DNA of 64,000 nucleotides from an uncultured Candidatus Melainabacteria bacterium (GTDB lineage Bacteria > Cyanobacteriota > Vampirovibrionia > Gastranaerophilales > Gastranaerophilaceae). Position numbers and translations under genes: made by a program. Location of the stretch: assembly GCA_947525005.1 (NCBI GenBank), contig CANNUY010000001.1, positions 1-64,000 of the forward strand, written 5' to 3'. Positions 1 to 8,617 of the stretch are shown in pieces (positions within the stretch are counted from its first letter, which is position 1; every line of letters starts with the position of its first letter). Under the pieces are notes generated by a model that saw nothing but the letters and a program-made list of their open reading frames with translations, was not told the DNA's origin and ran no database searches.

Positions 1-75
1 GAACTCTCGACCTCACGGACTCTGCCGATGTTCAGATGATTAATTATCATCTGAACGAGAGGGAGACGTGCGCTA
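1..75 (-). other. Partial or degenerate tRNA-like sequence at the left edge
   Basis: The first 18 bases are identical to bases 316-333, the T-arm and anticodon 3' stem of the intact tRNA-Met downstream. Where the anticodon loop should be there is instead about 49 nt containing a perfect 11-bp inverted repeat (30-40 with 46-56), followed by CGTG and GCGC, which resemble the 5' anticodon stem and D-arm end. No normal D-arm or acceptor follows, and the 3' end lies outside the window. This could be a broken tRNA, an insertion into a tRNA, or a chimeric remnant. Confidence 0.3.
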
Positions 76-263
76 CAAGAGAATTTTACGTTTTGATTTT
101 AAGTTTTATTTAACAGCAAAATTCGATTGGGTTTGGAAATTTTATCCAACCTAACACAAAAATATTACAACTTTCATTGAATTTTCCAAACCTGCGTCAC
201 GGCGATTACCCGTGATATATTTCCTCTCCCTTAATCAACATGTTCACAAAACGCATTCAAGCA

Positions 264-292
264 TAAAAAAAAGACAGGTCTGAAACCTATCT
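264..292 (-). terminator. Rho-independent terminator of tRNA-Met
   Basis: Read on the minus strand, an 8-bp stem (one U-G pair) with a 5-nt loop is followed by a run of eight U. It lies 6 nt after the tRNA 3' end and so ends that transcript. Confidence 0.75.
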
Positions 293-298
293 TTTTAT

Positions 299-372
299 TA
301 CCAAGGGAGAGATTCGAACTCTCGACCTCACGGGTATGAGCCGTGCGCTCTCACCAACTGAGCTACCTTGGC
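299..372 (-). tRNA. tRNA-Met (anticodon CAT)
   Basis: The minus strand folds into a full cloverleaf: acceptor GCCAAGG paired with CCTTGGT (G-U at the end), D-arm GCTC/GAGC, anticodon stem CACGG/CCGTG with loop CTCATAC, variable loop AGGTC, and T-arm GAGAG/CTCTC with TTCGAAT. The anticodon is CAT. There is no encoded CCA: the 3' flank is ATAAAA. The terminal G-U pair is not the unpaired 1-72 position typical of initiator tRNA, so elongator Met is more likely, although tRNA-Ile2 (lysidine-modified CAT) cannot be excluded by eye. Confidence 0.9.
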
Positions 373-463
373 ACAAACTTCATACATCAATTATTACATA
401 ACCACTTTTAAATTTCAAGCAAAATTTTATCTTCAATTATAACAAATATTTTTCACTAAATTT

Positions 464-1234
464 CTAACTATCTACACCACATTTATTAGCAATATATCTT
501 GCAGGAGATTTTCTATCCCAATACACATCTTTTTTAATAACCTTTGCTGGATTTCCTGCAATAATTGTATATTCCTCATTAAACCCATTCACAACAACAC
601 TATTTGCATCTACAATAGTATGATTTGGCAAATTAGCACCCTTCAACAAATAAACTCCATAACCTATCCAGCAATAATCCCCAATTCTTACTGATTGTGA
701 TACTTTATTTAACAATTTTTGAGATTTTTTATCAATAATCGAATGTCCATCCGTTGCCCAAACTACAATTTCTGCAGACAACATTGATTCATCACCAACA
801 ATAAAAGCACTGTTTTCTTCATTCAAGAATATTTTTGCACCTTCTACACTTATATTTTTACCAAATTCTAAATATTGTGATTTCCCGTGCATAACAAAAA
901 TCTGTAAATTTTTTATATTTCTCTTTGTTTCCTTAAACATAAGAGTTGCATCATTGTTTCTTATATCTATTTTTGTATTTTTAAAATTTTTATGTGCAAT
1001 TTTTATTGTATTATTATCGCCTTCAATATATATATCTAACCCACGAATCTTCTGAAAAGGACTCAACACAGATTCTATACCATTATCAACATAAATTATC
1101 TTGTTTCCTTTTCCTCGTATTTTATAACCAAAATAATTATATCTAAATTTCAATCTAATACCCAAAATAGAAAAAACACAATGAGTATTTTCTAATTCAA
1201 TTGAAAAAAGATTTTTAATACCAAATGATGACAT
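464..1234 (-). CDS. Hexapeptide-repeat (left-handed beta-helix) acyltransferase
   Basis: A 256-residue protein of the WbbJ/maa-type O-acyltransferase superfamily, which usually transfers acetyl groups to cell-surface sugars. The C-terminal half shows the family signature: VRIGDYCWIGYGV, then LKGANLPNHTIVDANSVV, then the closing AGNPAKVIKKD. The first 140 residues are a less typical extension with beta-helix-like turns (RGKGNKIIYVDNG, IEGDNNTIKIA). No membrane segment or signal is seen, so it is probably cytoplasmic and acts on a nucleotide- or lipid-linked sugar. It stands alone, between the tRNA and ppdK. No Shine-Dalgarno precedes the ATG; a -35/-10 pair ends 7 nt upstream, so the mRNA is probably leaderless. 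The substrate cannot be inferred. Confidence 0.75.
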   Translation of the reverse strand: MSSFGIKNLFSIELENTHCVFSILGIRLKFRYNYFGYKIRGKGNKIIYVDNGIESVLSPFQKIRGLDIYIEGDNNTIKIAHKNFKNTKIDIRNNDATLMFKETKRNIKNLQIFVMHGKSQYLEFGKNISVEGAKIFLNEENSAFIVGDESMLSAEIVVWATDGHSIIDKKSQKLLNKVSQSVRIGDYCWIGYGVYLLKGANLPNHTIVDANSVVVNGFNEEYTIIAGNPAKVIKKDVYWDRKSPARYIANKCGVDS

Positions 1235-1241
1235 ACAATAA

Positions 1242-1270
1242 TAGATACATTAAATGTTATCTATTGTCAA
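1242..1270 (-). promoter_or_regulatory. Promoter of the acyltransferase gene (leaderless geometry)
   Basis: On the minus strand a perfect -35 TTGACA (1270-1265), a 17-nt spacer and TATCTA (1247-1242) end 7 nt before the ATG at 1234, so transcription should start at or next to the start codon. Confidence 0.55.
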
Positions 1271-1460
1271 ATCAGAATAAAACTAATAATAAAGCCATTA
1301 AATATTAACCAGAGATTAAAAACCCATTCTTTATACTGTCTTTTTTATTACCAAAAGACTCGACCTTAATTTCAAGCCACTTTGAGATATATAATAACAG
1401 CCTTTATACAGACTCAACAAATAAATTCATCATAGAATATATTCACACGGCATTTTTATT

Positions 1461-1488
1461 TTGTAATCTCCTATTTTTATGCTACAAT
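1461..1488 (+). promoter_or_regulatory. Candidate ppdK promoter
   Basis: TTGTAA (1461-1466), a 16-nt spacer and TACAAT (1483-1488) lie about 50 nt before the ppdK start, leaving room for a leader with its Shine-Dalgarno AAGGAG. The rest of the 1235-1536 gap shows no gene. Confidence 0.5.
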
Positions 1489-1536
1489 TTTTTATATCTT
1501 TTTTGAAATTTAGACAAAAACAATAAGGAGAAAAAA

Positions 1537-4185
1537 ATGGCAGAAAAAAGAGTATGGCTTTTTAAAGAAGGCAACGCTGATATGCGTAATCTTTTGGGCG
1601 GAAAGGGCGCTAACTTAGCAGAAATGACTAATCTTGGCTTACCAGTTCCTCCAGGATTAACTATCACTACAGAAACTTGTATGGATTATATAAACAATGG
1701 CAACAAAATGCCAGAAGGTCTTATGGACGAAGTTAGAACTGCACTTAAGGAAGTAGAAGCTCAAAAAGGACAAAAATTCGGTGATGCTGAAAATCCTCTT
1801 TTAGTTTCAGTTCGTTCAGGTGCTAGAGTTTCTATGCCTGGTATGATGGAAACTATTCTTAACCTTGGTCTTAATGACCAAACTGTTGAAGCTATGATTA
1901 AGCTTACAAACAATCCTCGTTTCTGCTATGACTCATATAGAAGATTCTTAACTATGTTTGGTTCTGTTGCTTGGGAAATGGACAGACAAAAATATTTTGA
2001 ATCTGAATTAGAAAAAGTAAAAGAACGTGAAGGCGTTTCACAAGATACAGAAATCTCAGCAGAAGGTCTTAAATCACTTATTCCTGTATACAAAAACTTA
2101 ATCAAAGAAGTTACAGGAAAAGAATTCCCACAAGATCCTTATGTACAACTTCAAGAAGCAATTGAAGCTGTATTCCGTTCTTGGAACATTCCACGTGCTG
2201 TTGCATACAGAAACATGAACAAAATTGACCACAACTTTGGTACAGCTGTAAACGTTCAATCTATGGTATTCGGTAACATGGGTGATGATTGTGCTACAGG
2301 TGTTTCATTCACTCGTAACCCTGCAACAGGTGAAAACAAATTCTACGGTGAATACTTGACAAACGCTCAAGGTGAAGACGTTGTTGCTGGTATCAGAACT
2401 CCAAAACCTATTGCTGAATTGGAAACTGAAATGCCAGACCTATACAAACAATATGTTGAAATTGCTAAGAAACTTGAGCTTGGCTACAAAGATGTTCAAG
2501 ATATGGAATTCACTATTGAACGTGGTAAATTATACATTCTTCAAACACGTAACGGTAAGAGAACTGCAGCAGCTGCTGTAAAAATCGCTGTTGATATGTG
2601 TGAAGAAGGCATTATTTCAAAAGAACGTGCCATTCAATTAGTTGACCCATACAGTGTAAACCAAATTTTACTACCTTGTTTTGAAGCTAAAGCTATGGCT
2701 GATGCTCACAAGATTGCACAAGGTGTAAACGCATCACCAGGGGCTGCTGTTGGTAAAATCGTTTTTGATACAGAAGAAGCTGCAAAACGTGGTGAAGCAG
2801 GCGAAAAGGTTATCCTTGTTCGTATAGAAACTTGTCCTGATGATATTCACGGTATGGCTGTTTCTCAAGGTGTACTTACTCTTAGAGGTGGTGCTACATC
2901 TCACGCAGCTGTTGTTGCAAAAGGTATGGGTAAACCTTGTGTTTCTGGTTGTGAAGATATGAAAATCGACCTAGCTAAAGAAACATTAACTGGTTGTGAC
3001 GGAACTGTTTACCACAAAGACGATGTAATTTCTCTTGATGGTGGTAAAGGTATTGTTATGGAAGGTGCTGTTAAACTTGTTGACGCACAAATCGATGACA
3101 ACTGGAACAAATTCTTCTCTTGGGTTGATGAAATCAGAACTATGGAAGTTGAAGCAAACGCTGATACACCTAAAGACATCGCTAACGCAATCAAGTTTGG
3201 TGCAGAAGGTGTTGGTCTTTGCCGTACAGAACACATGTTCATGGATCCAGACAGACTTCCTTGGGTACAAAAGATGATTATCGCAGGTACTCCAGAAGCT
3301 AGACGTGAAGCATTAGACAAATTATTACCAATGCAATATGATGATTTCTACTCAATGTTCAAAGCATTAGGTAGCGAACACCATATGACAATCAGACTTC
3401 TTGACCCACCTTTACACGAATTCTTGCCTGATAAAGAAACTTTAATCGCAGAAGTTGCTACATTAAAGGCTCAAGGCAAAGATGCATCTGAAAAAGAAGC
3501 TATGTTACACGTAGTTGAAGGATTGTCAGAGTCTAACCCAATGATGGGATTAAGAGGTTGCCGTCTTGGTTTAACTTACCCTGAAATCAATGAAATGCAA
3601 GTTAGAGCAATCTTTGAAGCTTGCTGTGATTTGAAAAAAGAAGGATTAGATGTTAAACCTTGGGTAATGATTCCACTTATCGGTCACGTTAATGAGTTGA
3701 AAGTAGCTAAGGATATCCTTGAAAAAGTTGCTGAACTTGTTATGGCTGAAAAGGGCATCAAAGTTGATTATAAGTTTGGTACAATGATTGAAATTCCTCG
3801 TGCAGCTTTAACAGCTGATGAAGTTGCAGAATACGCTGAATTCTTCTCATTCGGTACTAACGACTTAACACAAATGACATTCGGTTATTCAAGAGATGAT
3901 GCTGAAGGTAAATTCTTAAACAGATATGTTGAACAAAAAATCTTACCTTCAAACCCATTTGAAACACTTGATGTTAAAGGTGTTGGACAACTTGTTGAAA
4001 TGTCTATGGTTAAAGGTAAATCAGTTAACCCTAACTTAGTTGGTGGTGTTTGTGGTGAACACGGTGGTGACCCTGATTCTGTAAAATTCTGTCACAGAAT
4101 TGGTTTGAACTATGTTTCTTGTTCTCCATTCAGAATTCCACAAGCAAAACTTGCAGCAGCTCAAGCAGTTGTTGAAGCTAAATAA
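1537..4185 (+). CDS. ppdK: Pyruvate, phosphate dikinase
   Basis: An 882-residue PPDK, the usual length for the bacterial enzyme. It interconverts pyruvate + ATP + phosphate with PEP + AMP + pyrophosphate. In order: the N-terminal ATP-grasp nucleotide-binding domain (GGKGANLAEM near residue 22 to about 340), the swivelling phosphohistidine domain with catalytic His456 in GGATSHAAVVAKGMG, and the C-terminal TIM-barrel PEP/pyruvate domain with FGTNDLTQMT and catalytic Cys839 in GGVCGEHGGDP. All catalytic residues are present. An AAGGAG lies about 7 nt before the ATG. It is monocistronic, closed by a strong terminator. In anaerobes PPDK often runs in the glycolytic direction, conserving pyrophosphate energy; that direction is inference. 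Confidence 0.97.
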   Translation: MAEKRVWLFKEGNADMRNLLGGKGANLAEMTNLGLPVPPGLTITTETCMDYINNGNKMPEGLMDEVRTALKEVEAQKGQKFGDAENPLLVSVRSGARVSMPGMMETILNLGLNDQTVEAMIKLTNNPRFCYDSYRRFLTMFGSVAWEMDRQKYFESELEKVKEREGVSQDTEISAEGLKSLIPVYKNLIKEVTGKEFPQDPYVQLQEAIEAVFRSWNIPRAVAYRNMNKIDHNFGTAVNVQSMVFGNMGDDCATGVSFTRNPATGENKFYGEYLTNAQGEDVVAGIRTPKPIAELETEMPDLYKQYVEIAKKLELGYKDVQDMEFTIERGKLYILQTRNGKRTAAAAVKIAVDMCEEGIISKERAIQLVDPYSVNQILLPCFEAKAMADAHKIAQGVNASPGAAVGKIVFDTEEAAKRGEAGEKVILVRIETCPDDIHGMAVSQGVLTLRGGATSHAAVVAKGMGKPCVSGCEDMKIDLAKETLTGCDGTVYHKDDVISLDGGKGIVMEGAVKLVDAQIDDNWNKFFSWVDEIRTMEVEANADTPKDIANAIKFGAEGVGLCRTEHMFMDPDRLPWVQKMIIAGTPEARREALDKLLPMQYDDFYSMFKALGSEHHMTIRLLDPPLHEFLPDKETLIAEVATLKAQGKDASEKEAMLHVVEGLSESNPMMGLRGCRLGLTYPEINEMQVRAIFEACCDLKKEGLDVKPWVMIPLIGHVNELKVAKDILEKVAELVMAEKGIKVDYKFGTMIEIPRAALTADEVAEYAEFFSFGTNDLTQMTFGYSRDDAEGKFLNRYVEQKILPSNPFETLDVKGVGQLVEMSMVKGKSVNPNLVGGVCGEHGGDPDSVKFCHRIGLNYVSCSPFRIPQAKLAAAQAVVEAK

Positions 4186-4210
4186 GTTAAGAATAATTCT
4201 TAATATATAA

Positions 4211-4248
4211 CAAGGGCAGGTTTGTTAAACAAACCTGCCCTTGTTTTT
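4211..4248 (+). terminator. ppdK terminator
   Basis: A perfect 14-bp stem starting CAAGGGCAGG with a 5-nt loop is followed by five T. It lies 25 nt after the ppdK stop codon. Confidence 0.9.
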
Positions 4249-4260
4249 AATTTATATGTT

Positions 4261-4362
4261 CGCAGGGATTCCACGCTTGCCATAAAGAAATACTTAAAGC
4301 ACGCTCTGAATGACAGTCTGGGTGCGTCATTCAGAGGGAGTGCAACGACCGAAGAATCCCAC
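4261..4362. repeat. Dispersed palindromic intergenic repeat, full copy
   Basis: The element opens with CAGGGATTCC and closes with GAAGAATCCC, and carries an inner perfect 11-bp hairpin (CTCTGAATGAC and its complement). The left half recurs nearly unchanged at 30037-30090 and, more diverged, at 18604-18657. It contains no gene and lies in the gap after ppdK. It looks like a REP- or MITE-type element. Confidence 0.7.
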
Positions 4363-4473
4363 TAAACATACAGAACCATTTATTTATAGATTGTCATAAA
4401 TTTTCATAAAAACACATTATTCCAACAACAAAAAATTAATACACATGTCCATATACCATTTATTTTTTTATGT

Positions 4474-4479
4474 TAAAAT
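4474..4479 (+). promoter_or_regulatory. -10 box 6 nt before a GTG start
   Basis: TAAAAT is followed by exactly 6 nt and then GTG at 4486, with no Shine-Dalgarno. This is the same geometry as several ATG genes in the window. No convincing -35 is visible. Confidence 0.4.
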
Positions 4480-4485
4480 AATCTC

Positions 4486-4857
4486 GTGAGGAAGTTAGTA
4501 AATACATTAGCATTAATATTATTAGTATTTACATCATTATTATTCAATGTATGTAATGCAGATGAATCTGTGCTTAATTGCACCCACTCTGCTCTTGAAA
4601 CTATCCCATACAATACTTTATCTGCTGATTATTCAAAGTATGATATGGATATTGCGACTTGGAACAATGATTCTATTGAAATATCTAGCACAGATAATAA
4701 TAGTTCATTTAACCTAAGTATTTTCATTAGCGATGTTCCATTATTTGACAGATACAACAACAAATGTAATTTATATAAAAACAACAAATATATTGTTGCA
4801 AACTCTCATAAAATATCTCCACTTTTAAAAAATGAGATTTGCACTAGAGCACCGTAA
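4486..4857 (+). CDS. Small exported protein of unknown function
   Basis: A 123-residue protein starting with GTG. Residues 1-25 form a typical signal peptide (RK, then a hydrophobic LALILLVFTSLLF core, ending VCNA), so it should be exported. The mature part is Asn/Ser-rich, has three cysteines and matches no family I recognise. The start is supported by the signal peptide beginning at once and by a TAAAAT box 6 nt upstream, implying a leaderless transcript. It ends 55 nt before the OadG-like gene, which has its own Shine-Dalgarno; whether they share an mRNA is unclear. Confidence 0.6.
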   Translation: MRKLVNTLALILLVFTSLLFNVCNADESVLNCTHSALETIPYNTLSADYSKYDMDIATWNNDSIEISSTDNNSSFNLSIFISDVPLFDRYNNKCNLYKNNKYIVANSHKISPLLKNEICTRAP

Positions 4858-4912
4858 CCTTTTTATTATTAATTTTTACAGTTGAATATATTAATAATAA
4901 AAGGAGAAAATA

Positions 4913-5161
4913 ATGAACACTAATTTATTATATGATGGCTTGTTTGTTATGGCTATCGGTATGGGTATGGTATTTTTCTTTCTAGTTATTATGATATTTG
5001 CTATGAACATTTCATCATATTGTTTGAAATTCATCAACAAATACTTTCCAGAAGAAATACCAGAAGTTACAAGCTCTAAGCAAAAGAAACCATCTTCTAA
5101 AGATGACGAAATTGCACTTGCTATTGCGTGTGCTATGCATGAAAGGAGCAAGGTATGTTAA
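4913..5161 (+). CDS. OadG-like sodium-pump decarboxylase gamma subunit
   Basis: An 82-residue protein with one N-terminal transmembrane helix (about residues 8-32, GMGMVFFFLVIMIFAM) and a charged cytoplasmic tail, the layout of the OadG/MmdD family. In biotin-dependent Na+-pumping decarboxylases this subunit stabilises the complex. No alpha or beta decarboxylase subunit is nearby; instead the gene overlaps the next one, a permease, by 7 nt (ATG inside ...TATGTTAA), indicating translational coupling. An AAGGAG lies about 8 nt upstream. It may have been recruited as an accessory subunit of the permease, or it may serve a decarboxylase encoded elsewhere. Confidence 0.65.
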   Translation: MNTNLLYDGLFVMAIGMGMVFFFLVIMIFAMNISSYCLKFINKYFPEEIPEVTSSKQKKPSSKDDEIALAIACAMHERSKVC

Positions 5162-6474
5162 CTAATTTTATAGCTTCACACAACATCTTAATCTCTGCGA
5201 TTATATTATTAGTTGCATACGTATTCATAGCACTAGAACGAATTCCAAAAGTTACTATAGCATTGTTAGGTGCTGTATTAACAATCATTTTAGGACTTGT
5301 TAGTCAATCAAAAGATGTTGCAGGGGTACTCAACCCAACTTATTTTGCGAACTATATTGATTTTAATGTAATATTCTTGCTTATTTCTATGATGATTATC
5401 GTATTGATAACCACAAGAAGTGGCGTATTTAACTGGATTGCAAACGAACTTTTAAAATTCACCAAAGGCCACCCAGTTAAAATATTGTGTGTATTAGGTT
5501 TATTTACAGCAATTACAAGTAGTTTTTTAGACAACGTAACAACTGTTATTTTGGTTATGCCAATAACTTTTGTTATCGCTAAAACTCTTGAACTAGACCC
5601 AATACCATTTTTGATTACAGAAATTGTATCATCAAATATTGGTGGAACAGCAACACTAATTGGTGACCCACCAAACATTATTATTGGTAGTGCTGGCGGA
5701 CTTTCATTTATGGATTTCATAAAAGAACTTACACCTATAATCGCAATTATATTGCTTGCTGTTATAATAGTTTTGTCATTCATCTTTAAGAAAAAATTGC
5801 ACGCTAATCCAGAAAAGATGGCAGAAATAAGCAATATTGATAATTCTCACACTATAACAGACAAATCATTGATGATACGTTCAACAATAACATTAGGATT
5901 AGTAATCTTAGGGTTTATGACCCACGATATAACTCATATCTCAACATGCGTTGCAGCAATGTTTGGTGCAGCGTTCTTGTTAGTATTTGAAAAACCATCA
6001 GAAATCTTTAAAGAAGTGGAATGGAATACCATTTTCTTCTTCGTAGGTCTATTTATTATAATAGGTGGACTAGAAGCAACTGGTGGTATCAGACTAATGG
6101 CAGAATGGATTATCAAGGTAACACAAGGTAGCCAAACAGCGACATCAATGCTTGTACTATGGGCATCAGGATTAATATCAGGTATTATTGATAACATACC
6201 ATATACTGCAACGATGGCACCAATGCTTGTTGAAATCCAAAAAACAATGGGTGCAACATATACATATCCACTATGGTGGGCACTTTCATTGGGTGCTTGT
6301 CTTGGAGGTAACCTTACAATAATCGGTGCTGCCGCAAATGTTATTGTATCAGAAAACGCTAGAAAAGAAGGTCATTTCATATCATTTATGGAATACCTAA
6401 AATACGGTACAATCGTAGTTCTAATTTCATTAGTTCTAAGTACTGTATATATCTATACTAGATTTTTGAGATAG
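5155..6474 (+). CDS. ArsB/NhaD-type ion transporter permease
   Basis: A 439-residue polytopic membrane protein with about 11-12 hydrophobic segments. It carries family hallmarks of the ion-transporter superfamily that includes ArsB, NhaD and CitM: FLDNVTTVILVMP near residue 125 and GGTATLIGDPPN near residue 164, with a second half-repeat containing GIIDNIPYTATMAP and GGNLTIIGAAAN. The likely role is Na+/H+ or anion antiport; the substrate cannot be read from sequence. It is translationally coupled to an OadG-like gene upstream and followed after 8 nt by a small membrane protein, so three genes form one operon. Confidence 0.8.
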   Translation: MLTNFIASHNILISAIILLVAYVFIALERIPKVTIALLGAVLTIILGLVSQSKDVAGVLNPTYFANYIDFNVIFLLISMMIIVLITTRSGVFNWIANELLKFTKGHPVKILCVLGLFTAITSSFLDNVTTVILVMPITFVIAKTLELDPIPFLITEIVSSNIGGTATLIGDPPNIIIGSAGGLSFMDFIKELTPIIAIILLAVIIVLSFIFKKKLHANPEKMAEISNIDNSHTITDKSLMIRSTITLGLVILGFMTHDITHISTCVAAMFGAAFLLVFEKPSEIFKEVEWNTIFFFVGLFIIIGGLEATGGIRLMAEWIIKVTQGSQTATSMLVLWASGLISGIIDNIPYTATMAPMLVEIQKTMGATYTYPLWWALSLGACLGGNLTIIGAAANVIVSENARKEGHFISFMEYLKYGTIVVLISLVLSTVYIYTRFLR

Positions 6475-6482
6475 GAGAAACT

Positions 6483-6626
6483 ATGGGAAATAACAACGAG
6501 AAAAATAAAACAAACCTGACAGGTGAAAACTATTCAGAAAGCCACGGAACTGGGGTAATCAGTTCAATGATTTTCGTTTTGTTAGCATTTGTCTTAATGT
6601 TTGTAGTTAGTCGTTATATGGGCTAA
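6483..6626 (+). CDS. 47-residue single-pass membrane protein
   Basis: A short gene at the end of the permease operon, 8 nt after the permease stop and preceded by AGGAG at good spacing. The product has a polar, Asn-rich N-terminal part (about 24 residues) and one strong transmembrane helix (VISSMIFVLLAFVLMFVV) ending RYMG. It matches no family I recognise. The position, good ribosome-binding site and terminator just after it argue that it is real, perhaps a small regulatory subunit of the permease. That role is inference. Confidence 0.65.
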   Translation: MGNNNEKNKTNLTGENYSESHGTGVISSMIFVLLAFVLMFVVSRYMG

Positions 6627-6640
6627 CTAAGAAATAAAAG

Positions 6641-6676
6641 AAACAGGGCGATGGTTTCACCATCGCCCTGTTTTTA
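6641..6676. terminator. Bidirectional terminator between the permease operon and clpX
   Basis: A perfect stem AACAGGGCGATGGT/ACCATCGCCCTGTT with a 3-nt loop and five T on the plus side. The operon and clpX converge here, so it may serve both. Confidence 0.85.
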
Positions 6677-6689
6677 TATTAATAAACTT

Positions 6690-7985
6690 TTATGCAATCT
6701 CCGCATTATCTTTCTTTGGAAGTTGAACAACTTCACCGTGGTTTCTATCTTCAACCATCTTCTTAGTTACTACGAATTTGTCAATATCGCCTTTTGATGG
6801 GATATCATACATAATATCTAACATAAGTTCTTCAACAATTGAACGCAATGCTCTTGCACCTGTCTTACGTTTAATCGCTTCTTTTGCAATCAAATCAATA
6901 GCATCAGGTTCAAATTCCAAATCAACACCGTCCATTTTCAACAAGCATTGATATTGTTTAATAACAGCATTTTTAGGCTCTGTTAAAATCATCTTCAATG
7001 TCTTTTCTTCCAATGGATCAAGAACTGCAAAAATTGGGATACGACCTATAAATTCAGGAATTAAACCAAATTTAAGCAAATCTTCTGGTTGAAGTTTTTT
7101 AAGCATTTTTGCTGATTCAAGTTCTTTTTCTGCTCTAGTTCCAGCACCTTTAGCACCAAAACCGATTGAAGAACCTTCCTTAACTCTATGTCCAATAATC
7201 TTGTCTAAGTCAACAAACGCACCACCAACAATGAACAAAATATTCTTTGTATCAATTTGAATAAACTCTTGATGTGGGTGTTTTCTTCCACCTTGAGGTG
7301 GAACATTTGCAACAGTACCTTCAATCATTTTTAATAATGCTTGTTGTACACCTTCACCTGATACATCTCTTGTAATAGATGTATTTTCTGATTTACGAGC
7401 AATTTTATCGATTTCGTCGATATAGATAATACCCTTTTCTGCTTTTTTAGCGTCAAAATCAGCGTTTTGGTAAAGTCTTAGTAAGATATTTTCAACATCA
7501 TCACCAACATAACCAGCTTCTGTTAAAGTTGTCGCATCTGCAACTGCAAATGGTACATCTAAAAACTTCGCCAAAGTTTGTGCCAATAATGTTTTACCGC
7601 TACCTGTTGGACCTACCAACAAGATGTTAGATTTTTGAATTTCTACATCTGAGTCATTTTGGTTGTGTTGTAAACGTTTGTAGTGGTTATAAACAGCAAC
7701 AGACAAAACTTTCTTAGCATCGTCTTGACCAACAATATGTTCATCAAGATGAGCCTTAATCTCATGAGGTTTTGGAACTGAATCTAATTCTAAACCTTCT
7801 GATTTGTCTTCTTTGTCTTTTTCGCCGTCTTTTTCTTTTCTATCAAAAAATTCTTCATCAAGAATTTCATTACAAAGTTCAACACATTCATCACAGATAA
7901 AAACCTCTGGACCTGCAATAAGTTTTTTTACTTGGTCTTGGGTTTTTCCACAAAATGAACATTTTAAACGGCTATCTTTTGCCAT
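6690..7985 (-). CDS. clpX: ClpX, ATP-dependent unfoldase of ClpXP
   Basis: A 431-residue ClpX that unfolds substrates and feeds them to ClpP. The N-terminal C4 zinc-binding domain has Cys9, Cys12, Cys31 and Cys34. An acidic/lysine-rich linker (residues 48-64) is followed by the AAA+ module: Walker A GPTGSGKT (125-132), Walker B YIDEIDK, the pore/IGF-loop region with IGFGAKG, and the sensor-2 arginine in GARALR. Length and domains are complete. It is the last gene of a minus-strand tig-clpP-clpX cluster, starting 13 nt after clpP with an AGGAG-type site in the gap. Confidence 0.98.
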   Translation of the reverse strand: MAKDSRLKCSFCGKTQDQVKKLIAGPEVFICDECVELCNEILDEEFFDRKEKDGEKDKEDKSEGLELDSVPKPHEIKAHLDEHIVGQDDAKKVLSVAVYNHYKRLQHNQNDSDVEIQKSNILLVGPTGSGKTLLAQTLAKFLDVPFAVADATTLTEAGYVGDDVENILLRLYQNADFDAKKAEKGIIYIDEIDKIARKSENTSITRDVSGEGVQQALLKMIEGTVANVPPQGGRKHPHQEFIQIDTKNILFIVGGAFVDLDKIIGHRVKEGSSIGFGAKGAGTRAEKELESAKMLKKLQPEDLLKFGLIPEFIGRIPIFAVLDPLEEKTLKMILTEPKNAVIKQYQCLLKMDGVDLEFEPDAIDLIAKEAIKRKTGARALRSIVEELMLDIMYDIPSKGDIDKFVVTKKMVEDRNHGEVVQLPKKDNAEIA

Positions 7986-7998
7986 GATTTTCTCCTAA

Positions 7999-8583
7999 TT
8001 ATACTTCTTTAGTAATAACTTTATCAATCATACCATAAGTAAGAGCTTCTTCTGGAGTCATGATATAATCTCTATCAGTATCTTTTTCGATTTTAGCGAT
8101 ATCTTGACCTGTATTAGAAGCTAAAATTTCATTCAATGATTTCTTAATTCTTAAAATTTCTTGAGCTTGGATTTCAATATCAGTAGCTTGACCTTGAGCA
8201 CCACCTAGAGGTTGGTGAATAAGTACTCTAGAGTGAGGAAGTGCCATTCTCTTACCCTTTGTACCTGATGATAACAAGAATGCGCCCATAGATGCTGCTT
8301 GACCTAAACAAATTGTGCTAACATCAGCTCTAATGTGTTGCATTGTATCATAGATTGCAAAACCTGCTGTTACACTACCACCAGGGCTGTTGATATATAA
8401 CATAATATCTTTTTCAGGGTTTTCACTATCTAATAATAATAATTGTGCTACTACTAAGTTGGCAACCATATCATCTATTTGTGTTCCTAAAAAGATGATT
8501 CTTTCTCTCAATAATCTTGAGAAGATATCGAACGAACGTTCGCCTCTGCTTGATTGTTCAATTACAACAGGTACAAAACTCAT
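7999..8583 (-). CDS. clpP: ClpP, proteolytic subunit of ClpXP
   Basis: A 194-residue serine peptidase. The catalytic triad is intact: Ser98 in GQAASMGAF, His123 in VLIHQP and Asp172 in DRDYIM. The length matches the family and the short N-terminal stretch before the ordered core is usual. It forms double heptamer rings that dock on ClpX, encoded just downstream. It lies 34 nt after tig, and the spacing suggests cotranscription. Confidence 0.98.
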   Translation of the reverse strand: MSFVPVVIEQSSRGERSFDIFSRLLRERIIFLGTQIDDMVANLVVAQLLLLDSENPEKDIMLYINSPGGSVTAGFAIYDTMQHIRADVSTICLGQAASMGAFLLSSGTKGKRMALPHSRVLIHQPLGGAQGQATDIEIQAQEILRIKKSLNEILASNTGQDIAKIEKDTDRDYIMTPEEALTYGMIDKVITKEV

Positions 8584-8617
8584 TTTATAATTCCCTTTCT
8601 TTTAAAATTATACCTTC

